In this document: one piece after another, positions 15,565 through 24,832 of the stretch
How the letters are laid out: every line of letters starts with the position of its first letter
How positions within the stretch are numbered: the first letter of the stretch is position 1
NCBI GenBank assembly: GCA_045590855.1
Contig: JAZNRV010000077.1
Location: 1-64,000 of the forward strand
Reading direction: 5' to 3'
DNA length: 64,000 nt
Origin: RGIG3009 sp045590855
Lineage (GTDB): Bacteria; Bacillota; Clostridia; Oscillospirales; Acutalibacteraceae
Notes under the pieces: generated by a model
What the model saw: only the letters and a program-made list of their open reading frames with translations
Told to the model about the DNA's origin: nothing
Database searches by the model: none
Translations under genes and position numbers: made by a program

Positions 15565-16782
15565 TTATTTAGGGCAAACAATGTAACCATTTTTTACAGC
15601 ATCTACACGAACACCGTCAACACGGACTTCAAAATGCAAGTGAGCGCCATAAGAGTTACCGGTATTACCAATTACACCGACTTGCGTTTGTCCCCCGACA
15701 ACTTTTTGGCCTACTGTTACGCTGGGGACATACCGCATATGAGCGTACAAGGTAACAATGCGACGACCCTTGGCGTCCAAGCCATGGTCTATCATGCAGA
15801 AATTTCCGTAACTGTAATGCAATTTTTGCACCTTGATAACCGTACCGCTCGCCGCAGCAATAATGGGTTCGCCCAAAGAACGACCGTTAGAAATATCCGT
15901 ACCGCCGTGCGAACCACTGCCGCGTTTGCCAAAACCGGAAGAGATACGCTTTACCGTCGGTGTCGGCCAAAACATCGAACCGCCATAAGTATCGCTGGGT
16001 GGTGTGCCGTTGAGCAATGCCGCAATTTCGCGGTCTAACTCATCCTCGGATTTTTTCACCGCTGCCAAGCGCTTTTCGTAGGTGTTTTGTTTTCTTTCCA
16101 AGGCATCTCGTTTGTTTTGTGCTTCTTTGTATAACTTGTCCAAAGAAGAAAACTGTTTGTCCAAACCGCCTTTAAGCGAGAGCAGTTCATCCTTAGCTGC
16201 TTGGGTCGCGGCTTTTTCCTCTTCTACTTGCGTTTTTTTGACGGTGATTGCCGCTTTTTCTTGTTCTGCTTTGTCACATAACGCTTTATCGTGTGCCGAA
16301 ACCGACTCGATTACCTTTGATTTTAGCAAATAGTCCGTATAGTTTTCCATGCTCATCAACAACTGAAAATCGGAATAGTTGCCCGTTTTGGTAATGGCTT
16401 TTAATCGTTTTTTCAGTTTAAGCATAATCGCGGCTAATTCTTGTTCTTTTGCCGTGATTTCGTTGTTCAGTTGTGCAATTTTTTTGTCTTGCTCGGCAAT
16501 TTGCTTATCAACAGCATTAATTTGACTTTTATACGTATCAATCTGGGCTTCCAAATTGCTAATCTTTTTAATCAGTTGATTGACTTCTGCTTGTTGGTCT
16601 TCGATGCTGTCTCCCAATTTGCTGAGCGACGCTTCGATTTCCTTTTGTTCTTGCTGTAATTTTTCCAACTCGTTACGCTTATCTTCTATCGTATCAGCAG
16701 AAACCGAAAGCGAAAAAAAGCAAGTCAAAAACAGTGTCACCACTGCGCAAACAGCGGTAAACCGTTGTAATATCTTACGCAT
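15565..16782 (-). CDS. Secreted coiled-coil M23 peptidoglycan endopeptidase (EnvC/PcsB-type FtsEX partner)
   Basis: 405 residues. Signal peptide (MRKILQRFTAVCAVVTLFLT... cut near SVSA), then ~200 residues of coiled coil (KRNELEKLQQEQKEIEASLS onward), then a C-terminal LytM domain. The Zn ligands are visible: His and Asp in SHGGTDISNG and the HxH of GAHLHFEV, so unlike EnvC this enzyme looks catalytically competent. Start at the ATG at 16782, preceded by AGGAGG; an upstream in-frame extension lacks a ribosome binding site. Family knowledge: FtsEX ATP cycles activate coiled-coil hydrolases of this kind at the septum. Confidence 0.9.
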   Translation of the reverse strand: MRKILQRFTAVCAVVTLFLTCFFSLSVSADTIEDKRNELEKLQQEQKEIEASLSKLGDSIEDQQAEVNQLIKKISNLEAQIDTYKSQINAVDKQIAEQDKKIAQLNNEITAKEQELAAIMLKLKKRLKAITKTGNYSDFQLLMSMENYTDYLLKSKVIESVSAHDKALCDKAEQEKAAITVKKTQVEEEKAATQAAKDELLSLKGGLDKQFSSLDKLYKEAQNKRDALERKQNTYEKRLAAVKKSEDELDREIAALLNGTPPSDTYGGSMFWPTPTVKRISSGFGKRGSGSHGGTDISNGRSLGEPIIAAASGTVIKVQKLHYSYGNFCMIDHGLDAKGRRIVTLYAHMRYVPSVTVGQKVVGGQTQVGVIGNTGNSYGAHLHFEVRVDGVRVDAVKNGYIVCPK

Positions 16783-16837
16783 CGTATGTAGTCCTCCTGT
16801 TTTTTTACAAACAACCACGTGTTATCCTACTGCGTTC

Positions 16838-17722
16838 TTATGCCGTGTGTTCTTTTAAGTATCGACCGGTCGATATCGTACTGCCCAACATACCAATGAG
16901 CGTGCCGCCTACTGCGAATCCCAACAACAACTGCCACCATACATCCGCAAAAGACAACAAACTGAAATTGGCACCAAAAGTGAAGTTGTTACCTAACAAG
17001 ACGTACAGCACAAACACCAGTCCGTAAGAAAGTATTGCGGCAATACACCCGAGCATAACGCCTTCCACCATAAACGGGAAGCGAATAAAGGAATGGGTTG
17101 CCCCCACCGAACGCATAATAGAAATTTCCAGACGGCGGCTATATACTGTCAGTTTAATCGTGTTTGCAATAATAAACAGCGAAACAACCAACAGCAATGC
17201 AATCACCCAACTGCCCACCGTCAATACGGTGTTGCGAATTTTAACAAGTGATTTGGAAAGCGCTTGGTTAGAATCTACCGTTTCAATGCCGGCAACACCC
17301 TTGATAGAGGCTACCGTGTGGTCAAACAACGAAAGGTCTTTAAAACTAACCACAAACGCGTCTTGCAAAGGATTGTCGTTTTCCAAATCTTCTAACAGTT
17401 CACCAAACTGTTCTTGATAACGATGTAACAAATCCTCCTTGGAAATAAACGACACATCCGCCACGTTGTCCATTGCTTTGAGTGTTTGTTGTATGGTATT
17501 GGTTTGTTCATCCGTGGCAGAAGAGTCGGCGTATGCTACCACCACGTTTTGCTGATATGCCCATTCAAAACCATGCTCAACATTTTCGTACACCAAATAG
17601 GCACTACCCGTCAGCAACAGGCACGATACCAACACCAAAACCGACGCCATGGTCATAAAAGCGTTTTGGAATAAGTTGCGAAACCCTTCTTTTATCAAAT
17701 AGCGAAATGTATCAATCTTCAT
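16838..17722 (-). CDS. ftsX: Cell division protein FtsX
   Basis: 294 residues. Four predicted TM helices (about residues 22-45, 170-195, 220-245, 265-290) with a large extracellular loop between TM1 and TM2, the region that contacts the hydrolase coiled coil. Start MKIDTFRYLIKEGFRNLFQN follows a GGAGG inside the end of ftsE; the two genes overlap by 11 nt. A longer frame to 17770 lies within ftsE and is not used. Confidence 0.95.
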   Translation of the reverse strand: MKIDTFRYLIKEGFRNLFQNAFMTMASVLVLVSCLLLTGSAYLVYENVEHGFEWAYQQNVVVAYADSSATDEQTNTIQQTLKAMDNVADVSFISKEDLLHRYQEQFGELLEDLENDNPLQDAFVVSFKDLSLFDHTVASIKGVAGIETVDSNQALSKSLVKIRNTVLTVGSWVIALLLVVSLFIIANTIKLTVYSRRLEISIMRSVGATHSFIRFPFMVEGVMLGCIAAILSYGLVFVLYVLLGNNFTFGANFSLLSFADVWWQLLLGFAVGGTLIGMLGSTISTGRYLKEHTA

Positions 17723-18392
17723 GACGGGCCTCCTTACTGTCCGAAACCACAAGACCGTCTTTGATTTCAATCACGCGACGGTTAAAAGACTTGACCAAAT
17801 CGTGGTCATGAGTAACCACCAAAATCGTCGTGCCGCGACGATTGATTTCGGTCAGCAATTCCATGATTTCATAAGACATGGCGGGGTCAATGTTGCCGGT
17901 CGGTTCATCGGCAATAATCAACGAGGGATTGTTGACAAGTGCTCTGGCCAAACCGACACGTTGTTGCTCACCGCCCGAAAGTTCGGTAGGATAACTTTTG
18001 CTTTTGTCTTGCAATCCGACCAATCCCAAAATATACGGCACGCGATGGCGAATTTCACGATGAGAAGCACCTACCACACGCATGGCAAACGCCACGTTAT
18101 CGTACACCGTCATGGTATCAATCAGGCGGAAATCCTGAAACACAATACCCATGGCACGGCGCAAATACGGAATTTGGCGGCTTTTGAGTTTGGATAACTT
18201 AAAATTACCAACAACCACTTCGCCGGAAGATGCCACCTCTTCGCGCATAATCAATTTCAAAAACGTACTTTTACCGGCACCGGAAGCACCGACGATAAAG
18301 ACAAACTCACCATCATCAATGGTGACATCAATACCGCGCAACGCTTCACTGCCCAGGTCGTATGTTTTATGTACATCTCGAAACTCTATCAA
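17712..18392 (-). CDS. ftsE: Cell division ATP-binding protein FtsE
   Basis: 226-residue ABC ATPase: Walker A GASGAGKST, signature LSGGEQQRV, Walker B LIIADEPTGN, and the FtsE/LolD-like pattern. Initiates at TTG (18390-18392), supported by AAGGAGG with a 9-nt spacer. First gene of ftsE-ftsX-M23-S41; it powers FtsX to switch the septal M23 hydrolase on. Confidence 0.96.
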   Translation of the reverse strand: MIEFRDVHKTYDLGSEALRGIDVTIDDGEFVFIVGASGAGKSTFLKLIMREEVASSGEVVVGNFKLSKLKSRQIPYLRRAMGIVFQDFRLIDTMTVYDNVAFAMRVVGASHREIRHRVPYILGLVGLQDKSKSYPTELSGGEQQRVGLARALVNNPSLIIADEPTGNIDPAMSYEIMELLTEINRRGTTILVVTHDHDLVKSFNRRVIEIKDGLVVSDSKEARHED

Positions 18393-18432
18393 TTAAGCCA
18401 ACCTCCTTGCCGCTCATCAGCAATATACTGCT

Positions 18433-18461
18433 ATCATACCGTGAATTGCCTTTTCTGGCAA
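18433..18461 (-). promoter_or_regulatory. Promoter of the ftsEX operon
   Basis: On the minus strand TTGCCA (18456-18461), 17 nt, TATGAT (18433-18438), about 40 nt upstream of the ftsE TTG start. Each box has 4-5 matches to the sigma-A consensus. Confidence 0.65.
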
Positions 18462-18487
18462 CGCACAGATATTGGAAATCTACAAAA

Positions 18488-18515
18488 AATGCCTCAATCA
18501 CACGATTGAGGCATT
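18488..18515 (-). terminator. Rho-independent terminator of the PucR-type regulator gene
   Basis: Perfect 12-bp stem AATGCCTCAATC / GATTGAGGCATT with a 4-nt loop, followed on the minus strand by a T6 run (18484-18489). Confidence 0.92.
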
Positions 18516-18525
18516 CCCCAAACAT

Positions 18526-19611
18526 TTAATATTTTACCGGATGTGCCATCAAATATTTTTTGACCATTAACGCCACTTTAAAGACAATGGCATCATCAAA
18601 TTCCCGCAAATCCAAGCCGGTAAGACGTTTGATTTTTTCCAAACGATACACCAACGTGTTGCGGTGCACAAACAATTTGCGCGACGTTTCCGAAACGTTC
18701 AAGTTGTTTTCAAAGAAACGTTGGATGGTAAACAACGTTTCTTGGTCCAAAGAATCAATCGAACCGCGTTTGAACACTTCGCGTAAGAACATATCGCAAA
18801 GCGTGGTGGGCAACTGATAAATCAAACGGGCAATGCCTAAATTGTCGTAACTGACAATGGTTTTTTCGGTGTCAAATACTTTGCCGACTTCCAAAGCCAC
18901 TTGTGCTTCTTTGAAAGAGCGAGCCAATTCTTTGATGCCTTCCACGGCCGTGCCGATACCCACGTTGATTTGCGTGTAAAATTCGCTACCCAACGTGTCG
19001 GCAATGGATTGCGCCAGTTTTTCCAAATCTTTGGATTCCACATGGGAACGCAATTCTTTAACAACGGCGATATCGGTTTCGTTAATGTTGATAACGAAAT
19101 CTTTGTTCTTTTCGGGGAACAAGTTTTGAATGACATCAAACGCCGAAATTTCCGACGGGGTTTGAATGTGAACCAACAACACCACGCGGCTGACATCGCT
19201 GTTAAAATGCAGTTCGCGCGCTTTTAAATAAATGTCACCGGGTAAAATGTTATCCAAAATAATGTTTTTGACAAAATTGCCGCGGTCATATTTTTCGTCA
19301 TAATACTGTTTGACGTTGCTGAGCGAAATCGCCAACAGTTCCGCATACGTCACCGCTTGTTCATCAATGCCTTCCACAAACACGGTATACGTGCTGCTCG
19401 ACAAATTGCCAATGGTTTTGTACGTGTAACCGTTATGAGAAAAAACTTCCTGTGAAGAATAAAATTCCTGAGACAGCGGTTCGCAAACTTCACCCATGCG
19501 TCCCAAATCACTGCATGCCACCACGGCGTATGTTTCGTCCAACACACCGATGGTGCGGTGAATAACATCCTTCATTTGGTTAATGATTCCTAAAAACAAA
19601 CGATTTGGCAT
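18526..19611 (-). CDS. PucR/CdaR-family transcriptional regulator
   Basis: 361 residues. The N-terminal ~280 residues are a sensor region without a recognised ligand pocket. The C-terminal ~60 residues (FFENNLNVSETSRKLFVHRN, then TLVYRLEKIKRLTGLDLREF) form the PucR-type helix-turn-helix. Such regulators control purine, sugar-acid or amino-acid use; the effector here is unknown. ATG at 19611 has AGGGG just upstream; ATG at 19626 would overlap that site. Monocistronic, with its own promoter and terminator, next to the sugar ABC ATPase, which may or may not be a target. Confidence 0.88.
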   Translation of the reverse strand: MPNRLFLGIINQMKDVIHRTIGVLDETYAVVACSDLGRMGEVCEPLSQEFYSSQEVFSHNGYTYKTIGNLSSSTYTVFVEGIDEQAVTYAELLAISLSNVKQYYDEKYDRGNFVKNIILDNILPGDIYLKARELHFNSDVSRVVLLVHIQTPSEISAFDVIQNLFPEKNKDFVININETDIAVVKELRSHVESKDLEKLAQSIADTLGSEFYTQINVGIGTAVEGIKELARSFKEAQVALEVGKVFDTEKTIVSYDNLGIARLIYQLPTTLCDMFLREVFKRGSIDSLDQETLFTIQRFFENNLNVSETSRKLFVHRNTLVYRLEKIKRLTGLDLREFDDAIVFKVALMVKKYLMAHPVKY

Positions 19612-19678
19612 AACTATACCCCTCATTCGTATTTTTTACGGCAAATGCCGGAAAATAAATAAACCTATACACGGTATT

Positions 19679-19707
19679 ATTTTACACGGTTTTTGTACAT
19701 TTTTCAA
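19679..19707 (-). promoter_or_regulatory. Promoter of the PucR-type regulator gene
   Basis: On the minus strand TTGAAA (19702-19707), 17-nt spacer, TAAAAT (19679-19684), ~70 nt upstream of the start codon. Confidence 0.75.
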
Positions 19708-19750
19708 GTAAAATTGAAAAAAATATCCACATTTTCTACAAACTCATAGG

Positions 19751-19802
19751 CTTTTTGCCGAAAAACGGCAAAAAAACGCCGCACAGAAAATCTGTACGGC
19801 GT
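19751..19802 (-). terminator. Tandem terminators downstream of the sugar ABC ATPase gene
   Basis: First hairpin ACGCCG-ACAGA / TCTGT-CGGCGT (19776-19802), followed on the minus strand by T6-7. Immediately after comes a second stem TTTTTGCCG / CGGCAAAAA (19751-19773) that could terminate on both strands. Confidence 0.88.
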
Positions 19803-19815
19803 TAGTGTCAGGAGT

Positions 19816-20958
19816 TTAGTTTGCGATGGTCTTTTCGGTTTCTTTGTCGAACAAGTGAATCTTGGTGTTGTCAAGAACCATGTCGATTTCATCGCTCGGA
19901 CGAGCGGTGGAAGTGGGTTCTACGCGAGCAGTCAAGCTGCTGCCTTCTACATTGACATACAAGAAGATTTCGGAACCCATCATTTCGGTCACTTCTACCT
20001 TGGCGCGCATTTTGCAGTCGGCAAAGGCTTCCAAGTGACGTGCTTCGTCGTGAACGTCTTCCGGACGGATACCCAAAATGACTTCTTTGTCAACATATTC
20101 TTCCAAAATACCGTTGGGGTTTTTGGATTCCGGCAACGGAATGTTGTATTTGATGCCTTTTTTGGTTTTGGTATCTTCCGAGCCGAAACGAGCAAAGAAT
20201 TTGCCGTCTTCCTTCACGATGGTGGCATCGATGAAGTTCATTTGCGGGCTGCCGATAAAGCCGGCAACAAACATGTTGTTCGGCGTGCAATACAAGTTGT
20301 TCGGAGAATCGACTTGTTGAATCAAACCGTCTTTCATAACCACGATACGGTCACCCATGGTCATAGCTTCGGTTTGGTCGTGGGTAACGTAAATAAACGT
20401 GGTACCGAGTTTTTGGTGCAATTTGGAAATTTCCGTTCTCATTTGAGCACGCAATTTAGCGTCCAAGTTGGAGAGCGGTTCGTCGAGCAAGAAGACCTTG
20501 GGTTCACGCACGATGGCACGACCGAGCGCCACACGTTGGCGTTGACCGCCGGACAAAGCCTTCGGTTTTCTGTCGAGCAAGTGAGCGATATCCAAAATGC
20601 GGGCAGCTTCTTCCACGCGGCGTTTGATTTCGTCTTTGGGAGTTTTGCGAAGTTTCAAACCGAATGCCATGTTTTCAAACACGGTCATGTGCGGGTACAA
20701 AGCGTAGTTTTGGAACACCATGGCGATATCGCGGTCTTTGGGAGCCACGTCGTTTACTAAGCGGTCGCCGATGTACATTTCACCGCTGGAGATTTCTTCC
20801 AAACCGGCAATCATACGCAACGTGGTAGATTTACCGCAACCGGAAGGACCAACCAAGATGATGAATTCTTTATCCTTGATTTCCAAGTTGAAATCGGAAA
20901 CAGCGGTAACACCGCCCGGATATTTTTTGTAAATGTTTTTCAAAGATAAACTTGCCAT
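19816..20958 (-). CDS. msmX: Sugar ABC transporter ATP-binding protein, MsmX/UgpC type
   Basis: 380 residues: Walker A GPSGCGKST, signature LSGGQRQRV, Walker B VFLLDEPLSNLD, and a C-terminal TOBE/MalK regulatory domain (~residues 235-380). No permease or solute-binding gene is adjacent. In Gram-positives one such ATPase often energises many carbohydrate importers, which fits this isolated locus. Start at the ATG at 20958 with GGAGG upstream; the frame continuing to 20991 adds residues before the ribosome binding site. Cytoplasmic face of the membrane. Confidence 0.93.
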   Translation of the reverse strand: MASLSLKNIYKKYPGGVTAVSDFNLEIKDKEFIILVGPSGCGKSTTLRMIAGLEEISSGEMYIGDRLVNDVAPKDRDIAMVFQNYALYPHMTVFENMAFGLKLRKTPKDEIKRRVEEAARILDIAHLLDRKPKALSGGQRQRVALGRAIVREPKVFLLDEPLSNLDAKLRAQMRTEISKLHQKLGTTFIYVTHDQTEAMTMGDRIVVMKDGLIQQVDSPNNLYCTPNNMFVAGFIGSPQMNFIDATIVKEDGKFFARFGSEDTKTKKGIKYNIPLPESKNPNGILEEYVDKEVILGIRPEDVHDEARHLEAFADCKMRAKVEVTEMMGSEIFLYVNVEGSSLTARVEPTSTARPSDEIDMVLDNTKIHLFDKETEKTIAN

Positions 20959-21113
20959 TTCATGACCTCCACATTTTTTGCCGTAGGGCAACCTTTGGTT
21001 AAACCTATCTTTTTACTATGCTTTCCCAATTCTAACAAATTTTATCGGAAAATACCATTCCCAATATTCACAAAGTTTTATTGTCTTCTTTGTTGCAGTT
21101 GAACAGAATTTGT

Positions 21114-21827
21114 TCACACGGTAAACAAACTAATCTCTTTCTCGGTCAGCGGTCGGCTTTCGCCCTCACTCAACCGTTCATCCAAGACCAGTTCGCCAAT
21201 GGATACTCGTTTAAGCCAAACCACGCCGCGGTCCAGCACACCAAACATTCTTTTGATTTGGTGATACCGTCCTTCGGTGATATGCACTTGCGCTAACGGT
21301 TGTTCACCCGGTTCCAAAACTTCAAGTTTTGCCGAACGACAAACGGTGCCGTCTGCCAAGGTGATGCCTTGTTCAAATTGTCGGCAATGTTCCTCGGTGA
21401 GCGGGGCGTCCAACCGTACCAAATACCGCTTGTATATTTGGTTTTTGGGTGACAGCAAACGGTGCGCTAATTCACCGTCATCAGTAAGCAACACCAACCC
21501 CACCGTATCTTTATCCAAACGTCCTGCCGGGAACAACCCTTTTCGCTTAAATTCATTGGGCAAAAGGTCCACCACTGTTTTTACTTTTGGGTCGCGGGAA
21601 ACACACAAAACGCCCGACGGTTTGTTCATCATCAAATAGGCAAAGCGTTGATACATAAGCGGTGTGCCCTCGACGGTGATGCTTTGCGTTTGTGCATCCA
21701 CTTTTTGCGACGGGTCACGACAAACCGCCGCATCCACCGTTACGCGACCACTGCGAATCAGTTTGACCGTATCGCGGCGGCTGCGTGTACCTTGTGAAGC
21801 AATCAGTTTGTCAAGACGTTGTAACAT
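21114..21827 (-). CDS. rsuA: Pseudouridine synthase, RsuA/RluB family
   Basis: 237 residues. N-terminal S4 RNA-binding domain (RLDKLIASQGTRSRRDTVKL), then the catalytic domain with GRLDKDTVGLVLLTDDGEL around the catalytic Asp (~residue 102) and RYHQIKRMFG near the C-terminus. Family members isomerise 16S U516 or a 23S site; the short C-terminus and MFG motif favour RsuA, but the exact target is not certain. Confidence 0.9.
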   Translation of the reverse strand: MLQRLDKLIASQGTRSRRDTVKLIRSGRVTVDAAVCRDPSQKVDAQTQSITVEGTPLMYQRFAYLMMNKPSGVLCVSRDPKVKTVVDLLPNEFKRKGLFPAGRLDKDTVGLVLLTDDGELAHRLLSPKNQIYKRYLVRLDAPLTEEHCRQFEQGITLADGTVCRSAKLEVLEPGEQPLAQVHITEGRYHQIKRMFGVLDRGVVWLKRVSIGELVLDERLSEGESRPLTEKEISLFTV

Positions 21828-21846
21828 CGTAATAATTCCTTTTTTG

Positions 21847-22308
21847 TTATTTTGATTTTTCTGTCAGCGGCAAGCAAAATCCCTCGGCACGTTCGGACAT
21901 GATATCCCCTGCAACAATGCGGTCACGGTAGACATATATGTGCGCCGTTGCCGCTTCGGCAGCGTTAAGAATGGGGTAAGTGTACAACCGCACACGTTTG
22001 CCGTAATACGGTTCCAAAGACATTTTTGCTTTTTGTTGCACGGTTTCGTATTGCAACAACGTTTCGTCTGCTTCGTCCGGCAAACGAATTTCTTGCACTT
22101 CTTCCCTTTCGCCTACTTCGTACCCCAGGTTCTTCAAAAAAGCCACTCTTTGCTGTGTTGTTTCGGCTTTTTTGACAGCAGCAGACACGGGGACTTGTTC
22201 CATGGCAGGTGCAGCAATCATTGCGACTGTTGCAAACAATGCCACCAACAAAAAAACCGCCACCGATACCAGTTGCCGACGACCGGCTTTTACCGACAAT
22301 ACAAACAT
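21847..22308 (-). CDS. DUF4830-type membrane-anchored protein
   Basis: 153 residues: one N-terminal TM segment (LVSVAVFLLVALFATVAMIA) and an extracytoplasmic domain containing RVAFLKNLGYEV, EIRLPDEADETLLQYE and a C-terminal IVAGDIMSERAEGFCLPL, a pattern I associate with DUF4830. Function unknown. The ATG at 22308 has GGAG 8 nt upstream, so it is preferred over the GTG at 22317. A 19-nt gap separates it from the downstream pseudouridine synthase. Confidence 0.72.
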   Translation of the reverse strand: MFVLSVKAGRRQLVSVAVFLLVALFATVAMIAAPAMEQVPVSAAVKKAETTQQRVAFLKNLGYEVGEREEVQEIRLPDEADETLLQYETVQQKAKMSLEPYYGKRVRLYTYPILNAAEAATAHIYVYRDRIVAGDIMSERAEGFCLPLTEKSK

Positions 22309-22357
22309 AGCACACACTCCTTTATGTGCTATGTTTATTCGGCAACTGCAAAAAATA

Positions 22358-23428
22358 TTATAAACAAATCAATTCTTTGGGTGAATCAGTCAAATTGCGG
22401 CAACCGTCTGCCGTAATCCATGCCATATCCTCAATTCTGACACCGAATTGTCCCTCAATATAAATGCCGGGTTCCACCGTGACAACGTTGCCTGTCGTCA
22501 ACACCTTTTCTGCCGCGCGAGGTGATACGGTGGGAGCTTCGTGTATTTCAACACCCACACCATGACCGGTAGCATGTCCAAAGTATGGTCCGTAACCGGC
22601 TGCTGTAATCACATTGCGCGCGGCGGCATCGGCATCACGGCACAAAACACCGTCACGCAAAGTTGCCAGTGCGGCTTGTTGTGCTTTTAGTACCGTGTGG
22701 TAAACCTTTTGTTGTTCTTCGTTTATGGTACCCAGCGCAATCGTGCGCGTCATATCGGAACAATAGCCATCCACCACCGCACCGAAGTCCATGGTGATAA
22801 AGTCGCCTTTTTGCACCGTCTTTTCTGTGGGGATACCGTGCGGTAACGAGGTGTTTTTCCCCGAAACAACAATAAAATCAAACGCCGTCCGTTCGGCACC
22901 TTGTTTGCGCACGTAAAATTCCAATTCCAAAGCAATCTCTCGTTCGGTCATGCCCTCTCGGATGTAGGACAAAATATGTGAAAAACCCTGTTCGCACAAC
23001 GCTTGTGCTTGTAAAATGTGCGTTACCTCTTGTTCACTTTTGACAGCACGTTGCTCGCAAAGCCATGTGTCTAACGTGTTGGTAACATCCCACTCAACCG
23101 CCGGTAACTGTTTTTTCAAACGCGCCACCTGCGCAGCAGTCGTTGTTTCAGCTTCCAAATAAACAAGTTGGATACCATGGCGGGTTATGAGTTCTTTGAG
23201 CGAATCGGAGAGAGCGGAAATTTGAAGACACTCAACACTCGAAAGCGTGGTTTTTGCGGTTTCGATATACCGAAAATCTGTCAAAAAATACACTTGCTCT
23301 TTGGTCATAAACAACCAACTGTCCCCCGACGGGAAACCAACCAAATATCGCAAATGATGCGGTGCGGCAACGAGTGCCGCACTATGTTCGAAAAGTCGCC
23401 CACACAGGCGACGGCATTGTTCGTTCAT
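22358..23428 (-). CDS. M24-family Xaa-Pro aminopeptidase
   Basis: 356 residues: creatinase-like N-terminal domain and C-terminal pita-bread metallopeptidase domain. Metal ligands are visible: Asp in TMDFGAVVDGYCSDMTRT, His in GHGVGVEIHE, Glu in VTVEPGIYIEGQ and Glu in VRIEDMAW. It cleaves N-terminal residues preceding proline. The ATG at 23428 has AAAGGA 8-9 nt upstream; other in-frame starts upstream overlap it. 5 nt after nfo. Confidence 0.92.
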   Translation of the reverse strand: MNEQCRRLCGRLFEHSAALVAAPHHLRYLVGFPSGDSWLFMTKEQVYFLTDFRYIETAKTTLSSVECLQISALSDSLKELITRHGIQLVYLEAETTTAAQVARLKKQLPAVEWDVTNTLDTWLCEQRAVKSEQEVTHILQAQALCEQGFSHILSYIREGMTEREIALELEFYVRKQGAERTAFDFIVVSGKNTSLPHGIPTEKTVQKGDFITMDFGAVVDGYCSDMTRTIALGTINEEQQKVYHTVLKAQQAALATLRDGVLCRDADAAARNVITAAGYGPYFGHATGHGVGVEIHEAPTVSPRAAEKVLTTGNVVTVEPGIYIEGQFGVRIEDMAWITADGCRNLTDSPKELICL

Positions 23429-23433
23429 TGTGT

Positions 23434-24279
23434 TCATCCTTTGTATAATGCTGACAAGGTACACGCATCTTCCGCTTGTGTACCATCCGATTCACAAATA
23501 AACGTGGGCGATAATTTTCGCTGACGTATGAGTTGCATCAGCGGTGTCGGTTCGGGACCAAACACCGTATCTTCAAACGTCAAATGACGCTTTTCGCCGC
23601 CTTTGGTGTACTCAATTTTTGAAAAATGCGCATGGAACTGCGAGCCACGCTCTTCGCCCAACTCGTTATGCAAACGGTCCAGTAACGCCGCAAACGCCTC
23701 GGCAGAATTGAGTCCGCCAAGTGTACGGCTGTTAAGATGACCAAAATCAATGCACGGTAAAAAACGTTCGTCAATGTGGCAAAACGTGAGCACTTCATCC
23801 AAGTCGCCGAGTTGGTTGATTTTGCCCATGGTTTCCGGACAAATGCGCACTTCTGACAACCCTTCGGCATCCAGTGCCTCTTGCGCACGGTGCAATGTGT
23901 GCGAAGCAAGCACTGTGGCTTCGGCACGCGACAAACCGCCTAACCCTCCGGGGTGCACGACAATACGCGTACCGCCCATTTGCGTGACAGCACGCGCACT
24001 TTCCAAAATATAGCGAATGGAATTATCCCGTTTTTCCTCTTCGGCAGAGGCGAGCGAAATAAAGTACGGTGCATGCAAGGAAATGGCAATATCGTGCTTT
24101 GCGGCGGCATCACCCAAGGCGACCGCTGATTCTGCCGATACTCTAACCCCGCGACCGCATTGATATTCATACGCGGTAAGACCCTGTGCATGCAGCCATT
24201 CGGGTGCTTGCAAGGTACTTTTGTAACCGGCTTCGTAAAACGAATTGCTGTTACCCGCAGGTCCAAAACGTGCGCTCAT
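23434..24279 (-). CDS. nfo: Endonuclease IV-type AP endonuclease
   Basis: 281-residue TIM barrel with the zinc ligands of the Nfo family in order: SLHAPYF, VVHPGG, CPETMGK, CIDFGHLN, HAHFSKIEY and CESDGTQAED. Cuts DNA 5' to abasic sites in base-excision repair. It lies in a run with yqeG and an M24 peptidase. Confidence 0.93.
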   Translation of the reverse strand: MSARFGPAGNSNSFYEAGYKSTLQAPEWLHAQGLTAYEYQCGRGVRVSAESAVALGDAAAKHDIAISLHAPYFISLASAEEEKRDNSIRYILESARAVTQMGGTRIVVHPGGLGGLSRAEATVLASHTLHRAQEALDAEGLSEVRICPETMGKINQLGDLDEVLTFCHIDERFLPCIDFGHLNSRTLGGLNSAEAFAALLDRLHNELGEERGSQFHAHFSKIEYTKGGEKRHLTFEDTVFGPEPTPLMQLIRQRKLSPTFICESDGTQAEDACTLSALYKG

Positions 24280-24284
24280 GTGTG

Positions 24285-24776
24285 TTACCCCTTCCTTTTA
24301 GCATAAAGTTTGCGTTCCCATTTGCGGCGCAACGCCAAAAACGGTTTGCCCGTTTCGGGGGCAATCGGTTGTAACAAAACGCAAGTGATGCCGCACAAAT
24401 TAGCCCCCAAAATATCGGTAAACACTTGGTCACCGATGGCGGCGCATTCTTTTTTGGGTAACTGCAAACGACGAATCCCCCGTAAAAAACCAAACGGCAA
24501 CGGTTTGCACGAAAGAGAAGTATGCCTGAGCCCTATTTTTTTGGCAAAGGGCGCCACGCGCCATTCCCACGAGTTGGAAACCACCGTCAAAGCGATACCC
24601 GCTTGCTTCATGGTTTCTAACCATTGCTTTACTTCCTCGGACAGTTCTTGGCTGCCGTGTGTGGTAAGCGTGTTATCAACATCTAACAAAAGACCGCGAA
24701 TACCCCATTGTTGCAAATCTTCCACTGTGATATCCGTGATGCGGTTCTTATAAACGGTAGGATAAAGTAACGGCAT
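24285..24776 (-). CDS. yqeG: YqeG-family HAD IIIA phosphatase
   Basis: 163 residues; the HAD motif I LLLDVDNTLT, motif II TVVSNS and motif III region AIGDQVFTDILGAN are present. In Bacillus yqeG is part of the yqeG-yqeH-nadD region; the substrate is unsettled (phosphatidylglycerophosphate has been proposed for relatives). ATG at 24776 preceded by AAAGGGA. The frame extends to 24836 but runs through the rpsU terminator. Confidence 0.88.
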   Translation of the reverse strand: MPLLYPTVYKNRITDITVEDLQQWGIRGLLLDVDNTLTTHGSQELSEEVKQWLETMKQAGIALTVVSNSWEWRVAPFAKKIGLRHTSLSCKPLPFGFLRGIRRLQLPKKECAAIGDQVFTDILGANLCGITCVLLQPIAPETGKPFLALRRKWERKLYAKRKG

Positions 24777-24799
24777 GGCAATCCCTTTCTTGTAAAGAA

Positions 24800-24824
24800 A
24801 AAACGGGCAAAAATTGCCCGTTTT
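24800..24824 (-). terminator. Terminator of rpsU
   Basis: Stem AAAACGGGCAA / TTGCCCGTTTT with a 3-nt loop, 9 nt after the rpsU stop and continuing into T's on the minus strand. It lies just upstream of the yqeG start, so yqeG is reached by read-through or by its own promoter. Confidence 0.9.
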
Positions 24825-24832
24825 CTTTTGAA

